In this document: piece after piece, positions 14,833 to 23,061 of the stretch
Position numbering within the stretch: position 1 is the first letter of the stretch
Layout: the number at the start of each line of letters is the position of its first letter
NCBI GenBank assembly: GCA_964453435.1
Contig: CAYVQZ010000064.1
Location: 1 to 25,524 of the forward strand
From: CAYVQZ01 sp964453435
GTDB lineage: Bacteria > Abyssobacteria > SURF-5
Direction: 5' to 3'
DNA length: 25,524 nucleotides
The notes under the pieces: model-generated
The model's database searches: none
What the model was told of the DNA's origin: nothing
Seen by the model: only the letters and a program-made list of their open reading frames with translations
Made by a program: the position numbers and the translations under genes

Positions 14833-16149
14833 TCACGAAACGGCGCCCCTCTTGTCGACAACGCGGCCCTCCCCCATGGGGTGCAGGCTCAACGCGCCGG
14901 GCTCGACGAGCCGCGCCTTCGCCGCCACTCCAAGCATGTCGAACAGTTCGTCCTCGATTTTTTGTCCAAGTGCGCGTAACGTGCGAAGCTGGTCCGAAAA
15001 AATTGCTTCGTTCATCTCGATGACAACTTCCACCGATTCGCTCGCTTCGTCTCCCTCCAAAACGAGCTGAAACGCCGGAAGCGATGTCTTCACGCCAAGC
15101 GTGTGCAACAATATCCTCTCGATCTGCGAGGGAAACAGGTTCACACCGCCGACGAACACCATGTCGTCCGTCCGACGCAACACCCGGCTCATTCTGCCGA
15201 ATGTCGAACCGCAGCCGCACGGTTCATATTCCAGATGTGTGATATCGCCCGTCCTGTAGCGAATCAGCGGGTTCGCCTCTTTCGTGAGCGTGGTAATCAC
15301 GAGTTCGCCCTCCCCGCCGGGTTCCATCACCGACCCCGACGCGGGGTCAATTATCTCGGCGATGAAATGGTCCTCGTTGACGTGGAGGCCTCTTCGCTCC
15401 TTGCATTCCGCCGCTATACCCGAGGCGACCACTTCGCCGTGCCCGTAGCAATCATAGACGGGCGCGTATATATTATCTTCAATCTTTTTCCGGACCGACT
15501 CCGACCAATATTGCCCGACAAGCAGGCATGCGTGCAACTTCAGGGCGTTGGCGCTGAGATGGTGCTTCCGAATATGGTTCACGAGCCTCAAGGCCCGATG
15601 CGGGGTCGTCACCAAAACCGTCACATGATAATCCTTCATCATCTCGAATTCCGCGTCCACCGGCATCGTTGTGCCGGGAATCACGGATGCGCCGATGCTC
15701 TCCGCCCCGTAATGGAGTCCGAGCGCGCCAGGGAACAATCCGTAGTCGATGCAAATCTGAACGAGGTCATCCCTGCCGACACCCGCGGAGACGAGTGAAC
15801 GCGCTGCGAGCTCGGTCCAGTGGTCGATATCATTGCGGGTGAAACCCACCACGATGGGTTCGGCGACCACCGAAGAGGCGGAGTGAAGACGGATAACCTC
15901 TCTCAGCGGGAGCGCGAACAATCCGTAGGGGTGGTTGGCGACCAGCGTCTGCCGGTCCATCAACGGCAGCTTCTGCAAGTCGTCGAGACTGACGATATCA
16001 TCCGGGAAAATTCCGCATTCACGGAAAGAGTCGCGGTAGTATTCGACATTTTTGTACACCCGGTGCAGCACGGCTTGAAGCCGCTCGAGCTGCAACTGCC
16101 CTATCTCCTCCCGACTGGCGCCGGCGTAATGGGTCTCGCTCTCCGGCAT
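14833..16149 (-). CDS. Phenylacetate-CoA-ligase-like protein with degenerate ATP-binding motifs
   Basis: The product is 438 residues and collinear with PaaK along its length: HYAGASREEIGQLQLERLQ, LPLMDRQTL, GLHYGAE, GLHVNEDHF, RYRTGDITHLEYEPCGCG and RTDDMVFVGGVNLFPSQIE. The three signatures of adenylation are altered. The P-loop SSGTTGKP is replaced by ASSVVAEP (91-98). YGLTE becomes YGHGE (235-239). The C-terminal catalytic Lys in GKAKR becomes Glu427 in MGEGR. The frame is continuous, so this is divergence and not a frameshift. It probably cannot adenylate acids in the normal way and may be a binding, regulatory or altered-chemistry paralogue. It ends the liv operon, 16 bases after livF, with a GGAAGAGA ribosome-binding site. 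Confidence 0.8.
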   Translation of the reverse strand: MPESETHYAGASREEIGQLQLERLQAVLHRVYKNVEYYRDSFRECGIFPDDIVSLDDLQKLPLMDRQTLVANHPYGLFALPLREVIRLHSASSVVAEPIVVGFTRNDIDHWTELAARSLVSAGVGRDDLVQICIDYGLFPGALGLHYGAESIGASVIPGTTMPVDAEFEMMKDYHVTVLVTTPHRALRLVNHIRKHHLSANALKLHACLLVGQYWSESVRKKIEDNIYAPVYDCYGHGEVVASGIAAECKERRGLHVNEDHFIAEIIDPASGSVMEPGGEGELVITTLTKEANPLIRYRTGDITHLEYEPCGCGSTFGRMSRVLRRTDDMVFVGGVNLFPSQIERILLHTLGVKTSLPAFQLVLEGDEASESVEVVIEMNEAIFSDQLRTLRALGQKIEDELFDMLGVAAKARLVEPGALSLHPMGEGRVVDKRGAVS

Positions 16150-16165
16150 CGTATCTCTTCCGAAT

Positions 16166-16900
16166 CTATTCCCAGACCTTTTCGTATGTCTTCCCGAGGT
16201 ACGCCCGTTCTACTTCATGATTTCTCAGCAAATCCGCACTGGGACCTTGCACCACCACCTGGCCGGTCTCGATCACGTAGCCGCGGTCGGCTACGGTCAA
16301 TGCCATGCGTGCGTTTTGTTCCACCAAGAGGATGGTGACATCTTGCTTTTTCAGTCGGACAATGGTGTCGAAAATTTCGTCGGCGACCTTTGGAGCCAAT
16401 CCCATCGAAGGTTCATCCAGCAGCATCAGCCGGGGTTTCGACATCAGCGCCCGCCCTATCGCCAGCATCTGCTGCTCGCCTCCCGAGAGCGTTCCCGCAT
16501 ACTGTTTACGCCTGTCTTTCAGTACGGGAAACAGCTCGAAAACCTTCTCCATGTCCTCCGCCAATTCCGCCTTGCTGCCGTTTCTATGCCTCAAGTACGC
16601 TCCCAGCGAGAGGTTGTCCGCCACCGTCATCGGAGCGAACAATTGCCGGCCCTCGGGAACAAGCACGGCCCCCAGCCTGACAATTTTTTCCGGCGGCAGT
16701 CCCTTGATGTTCTTTCCATCGAGCAAAATCGTGCCTTCGCACTGATTAATCAATCCGGCCACGGTGTTCAGAATCGTGGTCTTTCCCGCTCCGTTCGCCC
16801 CAATGAGCGTTACGATCTCGCCCTTGCCCACGTGCAAACTGATACCCCGCAGGGCTTGCAAACGGCCGTAATAACTTCTAAGATTCTGTATCTGCAGCAT
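16166..16900 (-). CDS. livF: Branched-chain amino-acid-type ABC transporter, ATPase LivF
   Basis: The product is 244 residues. Walker A is GANGAGKTT (34-42), the signature motif is LSGGEQQ (138-144), and Walker B is LMLLDEP (158-164) followed by SMGLAP, a LivF-typical run. It is one of two ATPases that power the high-affinity HAAT-type importer. The ATG at 16900 lies inside the 3' end of livG (23-base overlap) with CGGAG 5 bases before it. HAAT importers of this type carry branched-chain amino acids, but in operons with aryl-CoA ligases they often carry aromatic acids. Confidence 0.92.
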   Translation of the reverse strand: MLQIQNLRSYYGRLQALRGISLHVGKGEIVTLIGANGAGKTTILNTVAGLINQCEGTILLDGKNIKGLPPEKIVRLGAVLVPEGRQLFAPMTVADNLSLGAYLRHRNGSKAELAEDMEKVFELFPVLKDRRKQYAGTLSGGEQQMLAIGRALMSKPRLMLLDEPSMGLAPKVADEIFDTIVRLKKQDVTILLVEQNARMALTVADRGYVIETGQVVVQGPSADLLRNHEVERAYLGKTYEKVWE

Positions 16901-17657
16901 GATTCTCCGACCGGCCGAGGTATCGGGCGATTACCTCTTCATTTCTCTGCACGTCCCGCGGCTTCCCCTCGGCAATCTTCATTCCATAATCCATCACAAG
17001 CACATCGTCCGATATCTCCATAACAACCGACATGTCATGCTCGACAAGCATGACCGTCACGCCGGAATCCCTTATGTTACAGATTATTTCCGATATCTGC
17101 TCCGTTTCTCTCATGTTCAGGCCCGAGGCGGGTTCGTCGAGCAGCAGCAGCTTGGGCGAAGTGGCGAGCGCTCTTGCAAACTCGACCAACCTTCGTTTGC
17201 CGAACGGAAGCGAGGCGGGTGAAACATACGGTTCAATATCGAGGCCTATTCTTTCCATCTGCTTTAAGGCCTCTGCGTAAATCCACTTCTCCTCCTCCCT
17301 CGCTTGTTTTGTTCGAACCGCGTTGCCAAACGGCCCGCACCTGGTGCGGGAGTGGTATCCGAGCATGATATTTTCAAGGACGGTCATGTTATCAAATATC
17401 TCGACATTTTGGAACGAGCGTGAGATTCCCATTCTCGCTATCACGTGCGGCCGAAGTCCGGCGATATCTTTATCAAGGAACCGGATGCTTCCCCGGGTGA
17501 GAGGCGCGAGACCCGTCAACAGGTTGAACAGCGTCGTCTTTCCCGCTCCGTTCGGACCGATAATGGACTTTATCTGCCCTTCGCGGACCTCGAAACTCAA
17601 TTCGTCGACGGCTTTTACTCCGCCGAATTGCTTGCTTAGCCCCTCCACGCGCAGCAT
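16878..17657 (-). CDS. livG: Branched-chain amino-acid-type ABC transporter, ATPase LivG
   Basis: The product is 259 residues from the ATG at 17657, with GGGGG about 5 bases upstream. The open frame extends to 17765 but would overlap livM. Walker A is GPNGAGKTT (34-42), Walker B is LLLLDEPASGLN (170-181), and the ISRSFQN stretch at about 78-84 is LivG-typical. The ABC signature is LPFGKRR (150-156), a deviation from LSxGxxR that is common among LivG proteins. The C-terminal DYGMKIAEGKP region also fits the family. It lies 25 bases after livM. Confidence 0.92.
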   Translation of the reverse strand: MLRVEGLSKQFGGVKAVDELSFEVREGQIKSIIGPNGAGKTTLFNLLTGLAPLTRGSIRFLDKDIAGLRPHVIARMGISRSFQNVEIFDNMTVLENIMLGYHSRTRCGPFGNAVRTKQAREEEKWIYAEALKQMERIGLDIEPYVSPASLPFGKRRLVEFARALATSPKLLLLDEPASGLNMRETEQISEIICNIRDSGVTVMLVEHDMSVVMEISDDVLVMDYGMKIAEGKPRDVQRNEEVIARYLGRSENHAADTES

Positions 17658-17682
17658 TGTGCCCCCGGCCTCACAGACACGG

Positions 17683-18645
17683 TCAGGCAGTCGCCTGCCG
17701 GGTTTGTCCCCCCGAAATCTTTCGCGCAAGCGAACCCAGGATGCCCGCCAGCCCTTCGGGCGCAAACATCATGATAACCAGCATCACCGCGCCATAAATC
17801 AAAATGTCATAATCGCCGAATGTCCGCAGGTATTCCGGCAGCGTTCCCAGCAGCACGGCGCCGAGGATAGCTCCCCACACGTTCGACATTCCCCCCACAA
17901 TCACCATGGTCACGAGAAGAATGGACATGTTGGCGTCGAACGTTGTCGGGCTCACAAACGTGACAAAGTGCGCATAGTAACTGCCGGCAATGGAAGCCAC
18001 AACCGCGCTGAAAACAAATATCTGCACCTTGTATGACGCGGTATCGACTCCCATCGCATTCGCGGCGGTCTCGCTCCCATGAATCGAGCGGAGCGCCCTC
18101 CCAACCCGCGAATTGATTATGTTCAGAACGATTATCAGGAGAAGAATCACCGTTATCCACACCAGATAATAAAAGTGGATGTCGCGCCTGAATACGAAAT
18201 CGCCGACTGCGAGCCGCGGAATCTGTCCGAATCCCGACGGTCCGCCGGTGAGCTTCACGGTCGAGTTGAAGAAAATGTATACAATCTCGCCGAAGCCCAG
18301 GGTGGCCATCGCCAGGTAGTGCCCTTTCAACTTGAGAACCGGGCGCCCGATCAGATACGCCATCACCGCCGTAACCCCCATCGCGGCGACCAGTGCGAAC
18401 CATGGCGACCAATGGAGCCGGGTCGTCAGCAGGCCCGAGGCGTAGGCCCCCAAACCATAGAAAGCGGCGTGTCCCAGCGAAATTTGGCCCGCATATCCCA
18501 GAAGCAACCCCAAGCAAACAGTGATTAAGGAATATATGCCGACGAAAACAAGCGTTCCGATATAGTATGGATTTCGAATAACAATCGGCAGCCCCAGCGC
18601 CACAATAATAAAGAGAGCCGTTGGGATATGTCTCTTGATATTCAC
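17683..18645 (-). CDS. livM: Branched-chain amino-acid-type ABC transporter, permease LivM
   Basis: The product is 320 residues from a GTG at 18645, 16 bases after the livH stop. About ten hydrophobic segments are visible. The family signature GYAGQISLGHAAFYGLGAYA lies near residues 50-69, and GVDTASYKVQIFVFSAVVASIAGSYYAH-like sequence lies in the second half. The ribosome-binding site is weak, suggesting translational coupling to livH. It forms the inner-membrane channel with LivH. Confidence 0.9.
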   Translation of the reverse strand: MNIKRHIPTALFIIVALGLPIVIRNPYYIGTLVFVGIYSLITVCLGLLLGYAGQISLGHAAFYGLGAYASGLLTTRLHWSPWFALVAAMGVTAVMAYLIGRPVLKLKGHYLAMATLGFGEIVYIFFNSTVKLTGGPSGFGQIPRLAVGDFVFRRDIHFYYLVWITVILLLIIVLNIINSRVGRALRSIHGSETAANAMGVDTASYKVQIFVFSAVVASIAGSYYAHFVTFVSPTTFDANMSILLVTMVIVGGMSNVWGAILGAVLLGTLPEYLRTFGDYDILIYGAVMLVIMMFAPEGLAGILGSLARKISGGQTRQATA

Positions 18646-18661
18646 AACGCCGCCATGGAAA

Positions 18662-19555
18662 TCAGAACTTCTTTAGTCTTTGAGCCTCAGTGCTTCCGAG
18701 AAGGCCGCTCGGCTTGATAAAGAGAACTCCGAGCAGAACGATGAGAGCAATCGCGTCTTTATAATGAGACGATATGTATCCCGCGCCGAGCGATTCGAGA
18801 ATTCCGATTAACAGGCCCGCGACGACGGCCCCCGGACCGCTGCCGAGACCGCCCAGAATTGCGGCCCCGAAACCCTTCAGCGCGAGCATCGCCCCCCGCT
18901 GATAGTCCATGAGGATGATGGGCGCGATGACGATTCCCGCGATTGCCCCGATGCCGGCCGAGAGGGCGAACGACAACGTCACCATCTTTTTCACGCTGAT
19001 ACCCATCAGTCTGGCGGCATCCGGATTATATGAGCAGGCGCGCATTGCCTTTCCGACCAGCGTTCGATTGAAGAACCACGCCAGCCCGATGACTACGATC
19101 ACAAGGCTTCCCAGAACCCAAAGGCTCTGCGGCAAAATCGTGGCGCCCATCACGCTTATCGGCTTCTCACCTGAAAAATGCGGAAGATATCGCGCTTCTT
19201 TCCCCCAGGCGAACATGGCAATCCCCTTCATCAGGATTGAGCCCGCAATCGTGATCATGATCAACACGAGCACTGAAGGGTTCTTGAGCGGATGGATGGC
19301 CATGCGCTCGAAGCCGATGCCGATCAGCACGACCAGCAATACCACGAGCGGGAATGCAACCGCTATCGGGAGCTTCCACACCGTTATGAATGTCGCCATG
19401 AACATGCCGCCGAGCATCACGAACTCGCCCTGCGCGAAGTTTATGATGCCCGTGCAGTTGTATATGATATTGAAACCGAGCGCGACCATTGCGTAAATGC
19501 TTCCAATCGCGATCCCGGTAAATATGAACTGCAGCGTCCTGGATAAAGCATCCAT
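18662..19555 (-). CDS. livH: Branched-chain amino-acid-type ABC transporter, permease LivH
   Basis: The product is 297 residues from the ATG at 19555, where the family sequence begins (FTGIAIGSIYAMVALGFNIIY, then GIINFAQGEFVMLGG). An upstream GTG at 19627 in the same frame is less likely. The ribosome-binding site is poor. The central MRACSYNPDAARLMGI segment and GLGSGPGAVVAGLLIGILES near the end are conserved LivH features. The 108 bases between livK and livH (19556-19663) hold no recognisable gene or clear hairpin. Confidence 0.9.
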   Translation of the reverse strand: MDALSRTLQFIFTGIAIGSIYAMVALGFNIIYNCTGIINFAQGEFVMLGGMFMATFITVWKLPIAVAFPLVVLLVVLIGIGFERMAIHPLKNPSVLVLIMITIAGSILMKGIAMFAWGKEARYLPHFSGEKPISVMGATILPQSLWVLGSLVIVVIGLAWFFNRTLVGKAMRACSYNPDAARLMGISVKKMVTLSFALSAGIGAIAGIVIAPIILMDYQRGAMLALKGFGAAILGGLGSGPGAVVAGLLIGILESLGAGYISSHYKDAIALIVLLGVLFIKPSGLLGSTEAQRLKKF

Positions 19556-19663
19556 TATGAGGAATAAGCCGGATTGCCAGGAGTGGGGTAACGTCCTGCC
19601 GCCCGGCGAATTGACGGAGGCGGACACAGCCGCCGGGCGCGTCCGCCTCCATTAACCTCTGCC

Positions 19664-20815
19664 TCAGTTTTCAACCGATGAAAGAGCGACGAAGCGACCG
19701 TCTTTCACGGTGATCATTTCGAATGCGTCTTTTCCGAGGCCACAATGGTCCTCCGGCGAAAAGTTGAATATTCCGCCGGTGCCGATGAACCCTTTTGTGT
19801 TCTCGATGTAATCCCTGATTTTCGCTTTGTCCGTGCCGACCTCTTTAACGGCGTTAACCACCAGCCACAGCGCGTCATACGCATGGCCTCCGAATGTACT
19901 CACTTCATCCTTGAACCTCGATTCATAGTCCGCCTTGTACTTCGCCAGGACCGCTTTTTGCGGGTTGTCGTCGCTCAAGGTTTCGACGACGAGCAATCTT
20001 CCGGCGGGAAAAATGATGCCGGTGCCGGCTTCGCCGCATGCCTCACCGTATTTCGGGTTTCCGAATCCATGGCTCTGGTATAAGGGAAGGGTCATGCCGA
20101 GTTGCCGCATGTTCTTTGCCACGGTGACCTGCGCCGGCACGATAGACCAGTTGATCACCGCCTGAGCGTCCGTACCCTTTATCTTCGTAAGCTGCGCCTC
20201 CATGCTCGTGTCGGCGGGACCATAGGTCTCATCTGCGACAATCTCAATGCCCATTTCCGGCGCATACTTCAGAAGCTGTTCCCGCCCCGCCGCTCCAAAG
20301 CCGGTGGTGCCGGTGATGATGGCCGCTTTGGTAAGTCCTTTCGACTTCATATGCTCGTAGATTCTGATGACCGCGTCGCTGTCTTTTTGCGGGGTCTTGA
20401 ACACCCACTTCGCCAGGGGATCCACGATCTGTTCGGCCGCCGCGCACGAAATGAGCGGCACTTCATATTCTTCGACAATCGGTTTTACCGCCAGTGTCGT
20501 CCCGCTCCGTGATGGTCCGATGATTGCCACAACATTATCTTTGCTGATGAGCTTTTTGACCGCGTTCACCGCGTTCGGTTCGAGGCCGGCCGTGTCCTCC
20601 ACGATCACTTTGATGGGCCTTCCGTTGATTCCGCCCGCCGCGTTCACTTCCTCCTCAATCATTTTGACGGTGTTGCGCTCGGGCTCGCCCAGCCACGAGG
20701 CTGGTCCGGTAACCGAAAAGATGGCCCCTATCTTGATGGGCTCGGGGTCCGCCGCGTTCGCGGCTCCGCTCAATAGCAAGCACAGAATTGCAGTGAGTAC
20801 CAACAGTCGTTTCAT
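19664..20815 (-). CDS. livK: ABC transporter periplasmic substrate-binding protein (HAAT type), LivK-like
   Basis: The product is 383 residues from the ATG at 20815, with GGAGGAG about 8 bases upstream. A signal peptide (MKRLLVLTAILCLLLSGAANA) is followed by the mature start ADPEPIKIGAIFSVTGPASW. The type I periplasmic-binding fold includes VAIIGPSRSGTTLAV, PLISCAAAEQIVDP and FGGHAYDALWL. No lipobox Cys is present, so it is a soluble periplasmic protein. The ligand cannot be told from sequence; homologues next to aryl-CoA ligases bind amino acids or aromatic acids. It lies 97 bases downstream of the ACT-domain gene. Confidence 0.88.
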   Translation of the reverse strand: MKRLLVLTAILCLLLSGAANAADPEPIKIGAIFSVTGPASWLGEPERNTVKMIEEEVNAAGGINGRPIKVIVEDTAGLEPNAVNAVKKLISKDNVVAIIGPSRSGTTLAVKPIVEEYEVPLISCAAAEQIVDPLAKWVFKTPQKDSDAVIRIYEHMKSKGLTKAAIITGTTGFGAAGREQLLKYAPEMGIEIVADETYGPADTSMEAQLTKIKGTDAQAVINWSIVPAQVTVAKNMRQLGMTLPLYQSHGFGNPKYGEACGEAGTGIIFPAGRLLVVETLSDDNPQKAVLAKYKADYESRFKDEVSTFGGHAYDALWLVVNAVKEVGTDKAKIRDYIENTKGFIGTGGIFNFSPEDHCGLGKDAFEMITVKDGRFVALSSVEN

Positions 20816-20912
20816 CTTCGCTCTCCTCCGCCTTATCCGCCCTACCGGTTTACGTATGCAACTCACGGCTCGCCGACTGGGCCAGCCGGAACATCCAAAA
20901 TACGAAAAACCC

Positions 20913-21347
20913 TCACAGCGCGCTGTAGACTTCCTTGCTCGTCAAAAGCTTGATGTCCTGCTCCTTGAGTTGTTCTATTACTTTGTCGGTCTCCTCGACC
21001 CGCAGGATGATGACCGCCTTGTTGCTCTTTCTCTCCAGCACCGTATACATATATTCGATGTTAACCCCACACTCTTCGAGGGTCTTCAGAACGTCGGCAA
21101 GGCCGCCCGGCTCATCGGGCACCTCGACGGCGATGACATCGGTTTCTTTTACCGCATGGTTGGCGTCGCGGAGCGTCTGGTACGCCTTGTCCGGGTCTTC
21201 CACCACCATTCGCAACACCCCGAAGTCCTCGCTGTCCGCCAGCGAAATCGCCCGAATGTTCAGATTCGCCTTCTTCAGCTCCTCGGTTACCGCTCGCAGA
21301 TGCCCGATCTTGTTTTCCAGAAAGACAGAAACCTGTTTTATCTTCAC
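20913..21347 (-). CDS. Tandem ACT-domain protein
   Basis: The product is 144 residues made of two ACT domains. The first runs from MKIKQVSVFLENKIGHLRAVTEEL to about 68. The second begins near 70 (DVIAVEVPDEPGGLADVLKTLEECGVNIEYMY) and runs to the end. ACT domains bind small ligands, usually amino acids, and have the G-L/H ligand-site turns visible here (NKIGHL, DEPGGL). Stand-alone double-ACT proteins are often encoded next to phenylacetate-CoA ligases and IorAB, where they are thought to sense an amino acid. The start is a GTG at 21347; a perfect AAGGAGG ribosome-binding site lies within the last codons of paaK, 3 bases from its stop, so the two genes are tightly coupled. Confidence 0.9.
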   Translation of the reverse strand: MKIKQVSVFLENKIGHLRAVTEELKKANLNIRAISLADSEDFGVLRMVVEDPDKAYQTLRDANHAVKETDVIAVEVPDEPGGLADVLKTLEECGVNIEYMYTVLERKSNKAVIILRVEETDKVIEQLKEQDIKLLTSKEVYSAL

Positions 21348-21350
21348 CGG

Positions 21351-22652
21351 TTATCCCTCCTTGCGCATGTCGATAACCCGTTTTGCCTTCCCCATGCTGC
21401 GTTCTATCGTTTTCGGCTGCACCAGGGCCACCTTCGCCTGGATTCCGAGCATGCTGTTTATCTCGTGCGATATCTTTCGCTCCACCTGCTGCAGTTTCTT
21501 TATCTCATCGGAGAACAGTCGCTGATTGACCTCCACCTGAACCTCGAGCGTATCCATGGGGCCGTCCTTGCGAACGACTATCTGGTAGTGAGGCTCCGCC
21601 TCCTCGATTCCCACGAGGACGCTCTCGATCTGGGATGGGAACACATTCACGCCGCGGATGATAAGCATATCGTCGGTTCGTCCCGTAACCCTGTCCATGC
21701 GCGCCGTCGTGCGCCCGCACCCGCATTTCTCATATTGAAGGCTCACAATGTCCCGTGTTCGGAACCGAATGACGGGAAACGTCTTCTTCGTCAGACACGT
21801 CAGCACGAGTTCTCCCGTCCACCCCTCCGGCACAACCTCTCCGGTGTCCGGGTTGATTACCTCCGGCAGGAAATGGTCCTCAAAAATGTGCAGCCCGCAC
21901 CGTTCTTCACACTCGGTCGCGACACCGGGGCCGATAATCTCGGTCAGCCCGTAAATGTCGACGGCGTGTATGTGAAGCCGTTCTTCGATTTCCGACCTCA
22001 TCTGGTTCGACCACGGCTCGGCCCCGAAAATACCCACCCGCAGCTTCAACTCCTTCATATCCATGCCCATCTCTTCGGCGACTTCGGCAATCTGAAGCGA
22101 ATACGAAGGTGTGCAGGCGAGAACGGTCGTTCCGAAATCTTCCATGACCATCAACTGGCGCTTCGTGTTCCCGCCGGAAATGGGAATGACCACGGCCCCG
22201 ATTCGCTCCGCTCCGTAATGGATTCCGAGCCCGCCGGTGAACAGGCCGTATCCGTATGCGTTCTGAACGATATCCTCGGCCGTCACGCCGCCGGCCGTCA
22301 ACGTCCTGGCCATGAGTTCGGCCCACAGCTTCAGGTCAGAGCGGGTATATCCGGCCACAACCGGCTTGCCGGTGGTCCCTGACGATGAGTGAATCCTGAC
22401 AACGTCCTTCAAAGGCGTGGCGAAAAGGCCGAAAGGATACGTCTCTCGCAGCTCGTGTTTGGTGATGAATGGGAGCTTCTGGAGTTCGTCGAACGATTCA
22501 ATGTCGCCCGGCTTCAGGCTTAAACTGTCCAATTTCTTTCGAAAATAAGGGACATTCCTGTAAACCCTTCGTACAACCGCCTTCAGCCGTTTGAGTTGCA
22601 ACTCCCTGAGCTGGCTCCTTGGCATGCATTCGTGTGCTTTGTCCCAAATCAT
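21351..22652 (-). CDS. paaK: Phenylacetate-CoA ligase
   Basis: The product is 433 residues, full length for PaaK. All adenylation signatures are intact: P-loop SSSGTTGKP (89-97), YGLTE (234-238), RFRTRDI (296-302) and the C-terminal SMGKAKRV with catalytic Lys422. The Cys-rich CGCGRTTARMDRVTGRTDDM stretch is also typical. It activates phenylacetate or a related aryl acid to its CoA thioester using ATP, giving AMP and pyrophosphate. It is the first gene of an eight-gene minus-strand operon (paaK, ACT, livK, livH, livM, livG, livF, paaK-like). The ribosome-binding site is GGAAGAG, 7 bases before the ATG. In anaerobes with iorAB, such ligases often recycle arylacetate. Confidence 0.93.
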   Translation of the reverse strand: MIWDKAHECMPRSQLRELQLKRLKAVVRRVYRNVPYFRKKLDSLSLKPGDIESFDELQKLPFITKHELRETYPFGLFATPLKDVVRIHSSSGTTGKPVVAGYTRSDLKLWAELMARTLTAGGVTAEDIVQNAYGYGLFTGGLGIHYGAERIGAVVIPISGGNTKRQLMVMEDFGTTVLACTPSYSLQIAEVAEEMGMDMKELKLRVGIFGAEPWSNQMRSEIEERLHIHAVDIYGLTEIIGPGVATECEERCGLHIFEDHFLPEVINPDTGEVVPEGWTGELVLTCLTKKTFPVIRFRTRDIVSLQYEKCGCGRTTARMDRVTGRTDDMLIIRGVNVFPSQIESVLVGIEEAEPHYQIVVRKDGPMDTLEVQVEVNQRLFSDEIKKLQQVERKISHEINSMLGIQAKVALVQPKTIERSMGKAKRVIDMRKEG

Positions 22653-22725
22653 CTTGGCTCTTCCTTCATTCTCGGATTATGGCAAGAAAGCCCACCTATC
22701 CCATGACAATGCAGTCAGAGACTTT

Positions 22726-22742
22726 ATTATACTTCAATTATA
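22726..22742 (-). promoter_or_regulatory. Possible promoter region of the paaK-liv operon
   Basis: Two perfect minus-strand TATAAT hexamers (22726-22731 and 22737-22742) lie 75-90 bases before the paaK ATG in an AT-rich patch. Neither has a good -35 at 16-18 bases, so regulated transcription is likely if they are used. The rest of the gene-free stretch 22653-23061 holds the inverted repeat at 22890 and the terminator at 22963. Confidence 0.35.
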
Positions 22743-22889
22743 TTTGATCGGCGCTCTGTTTCAGCGACAAGCCTTGCGAGAAATATACCCCTTCCGGAGA
22801 GCCGCTTTTCGGGGTCGGCGCCCGTGAAGGAATGAAAAGAAAACTCCCCCCGATTTTTTTGGTGGCCCGAAGTATATCATGCCCAATGG

Positions 22890-22902
22890 TGGTTGTCAAC
22901 CA
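22890..22902. repeat. 13-bp palindrome upstream of the paaK operon
   Basis: TGGTTG-T-CAACCA, overlapping a second CAAC/GTTG pairing to its right. It lies about 150 bases upstream of the candidate -10 elements. It may be an operator or chance. Confidence 0.3.
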
Positions 22903-22962
22903 AGTTGTCGACACCGGTTTATCGATGCAACGCTTGCTGACGCGCCATGTGTCTTAACGTAC

Positions 22963-23008
22963 AAAAAAACCCGGCGAATCGAACCATCACCATTTCGATT
23001 TCGCCGGG
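22963..23008 (-). terminator. Rho-independent terminator of the lipoprotein gene
   Basis: On the minus strand, CCCGGCGAAATCGAA pairs with TTCGATTCGCCGGG (one-base bulge, 10-base loop), followed by seven T. It lies about 55 bases after the lipoprotein stop. Confidence 0.85.
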
Positions 23009-23061
23009 CTGTGACCAACTTCCCTTGCAGGTTCAGTTTGTCCGGTAACTCGACTCTTCCT

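Noticed and set aside
14833..16149. That the odd P-loop of the second PaaK-like protein is a frameshift artefact
   Set aside because: Family residues on both sides are in the same frame and the local codons read H-S-A-S-S-V-V-A-E-P-I-V-V without interruption; two other motifs far away are also changed.
20367..22382. A 671-codon open frame on the plus strand across livK, the ACT gene and paaK
   Set aside because: It is antisense to three clear genes, its protein has no recognisable domain and is rich in Arg, His and Leu, as expected from a GC-rich shadow frame.
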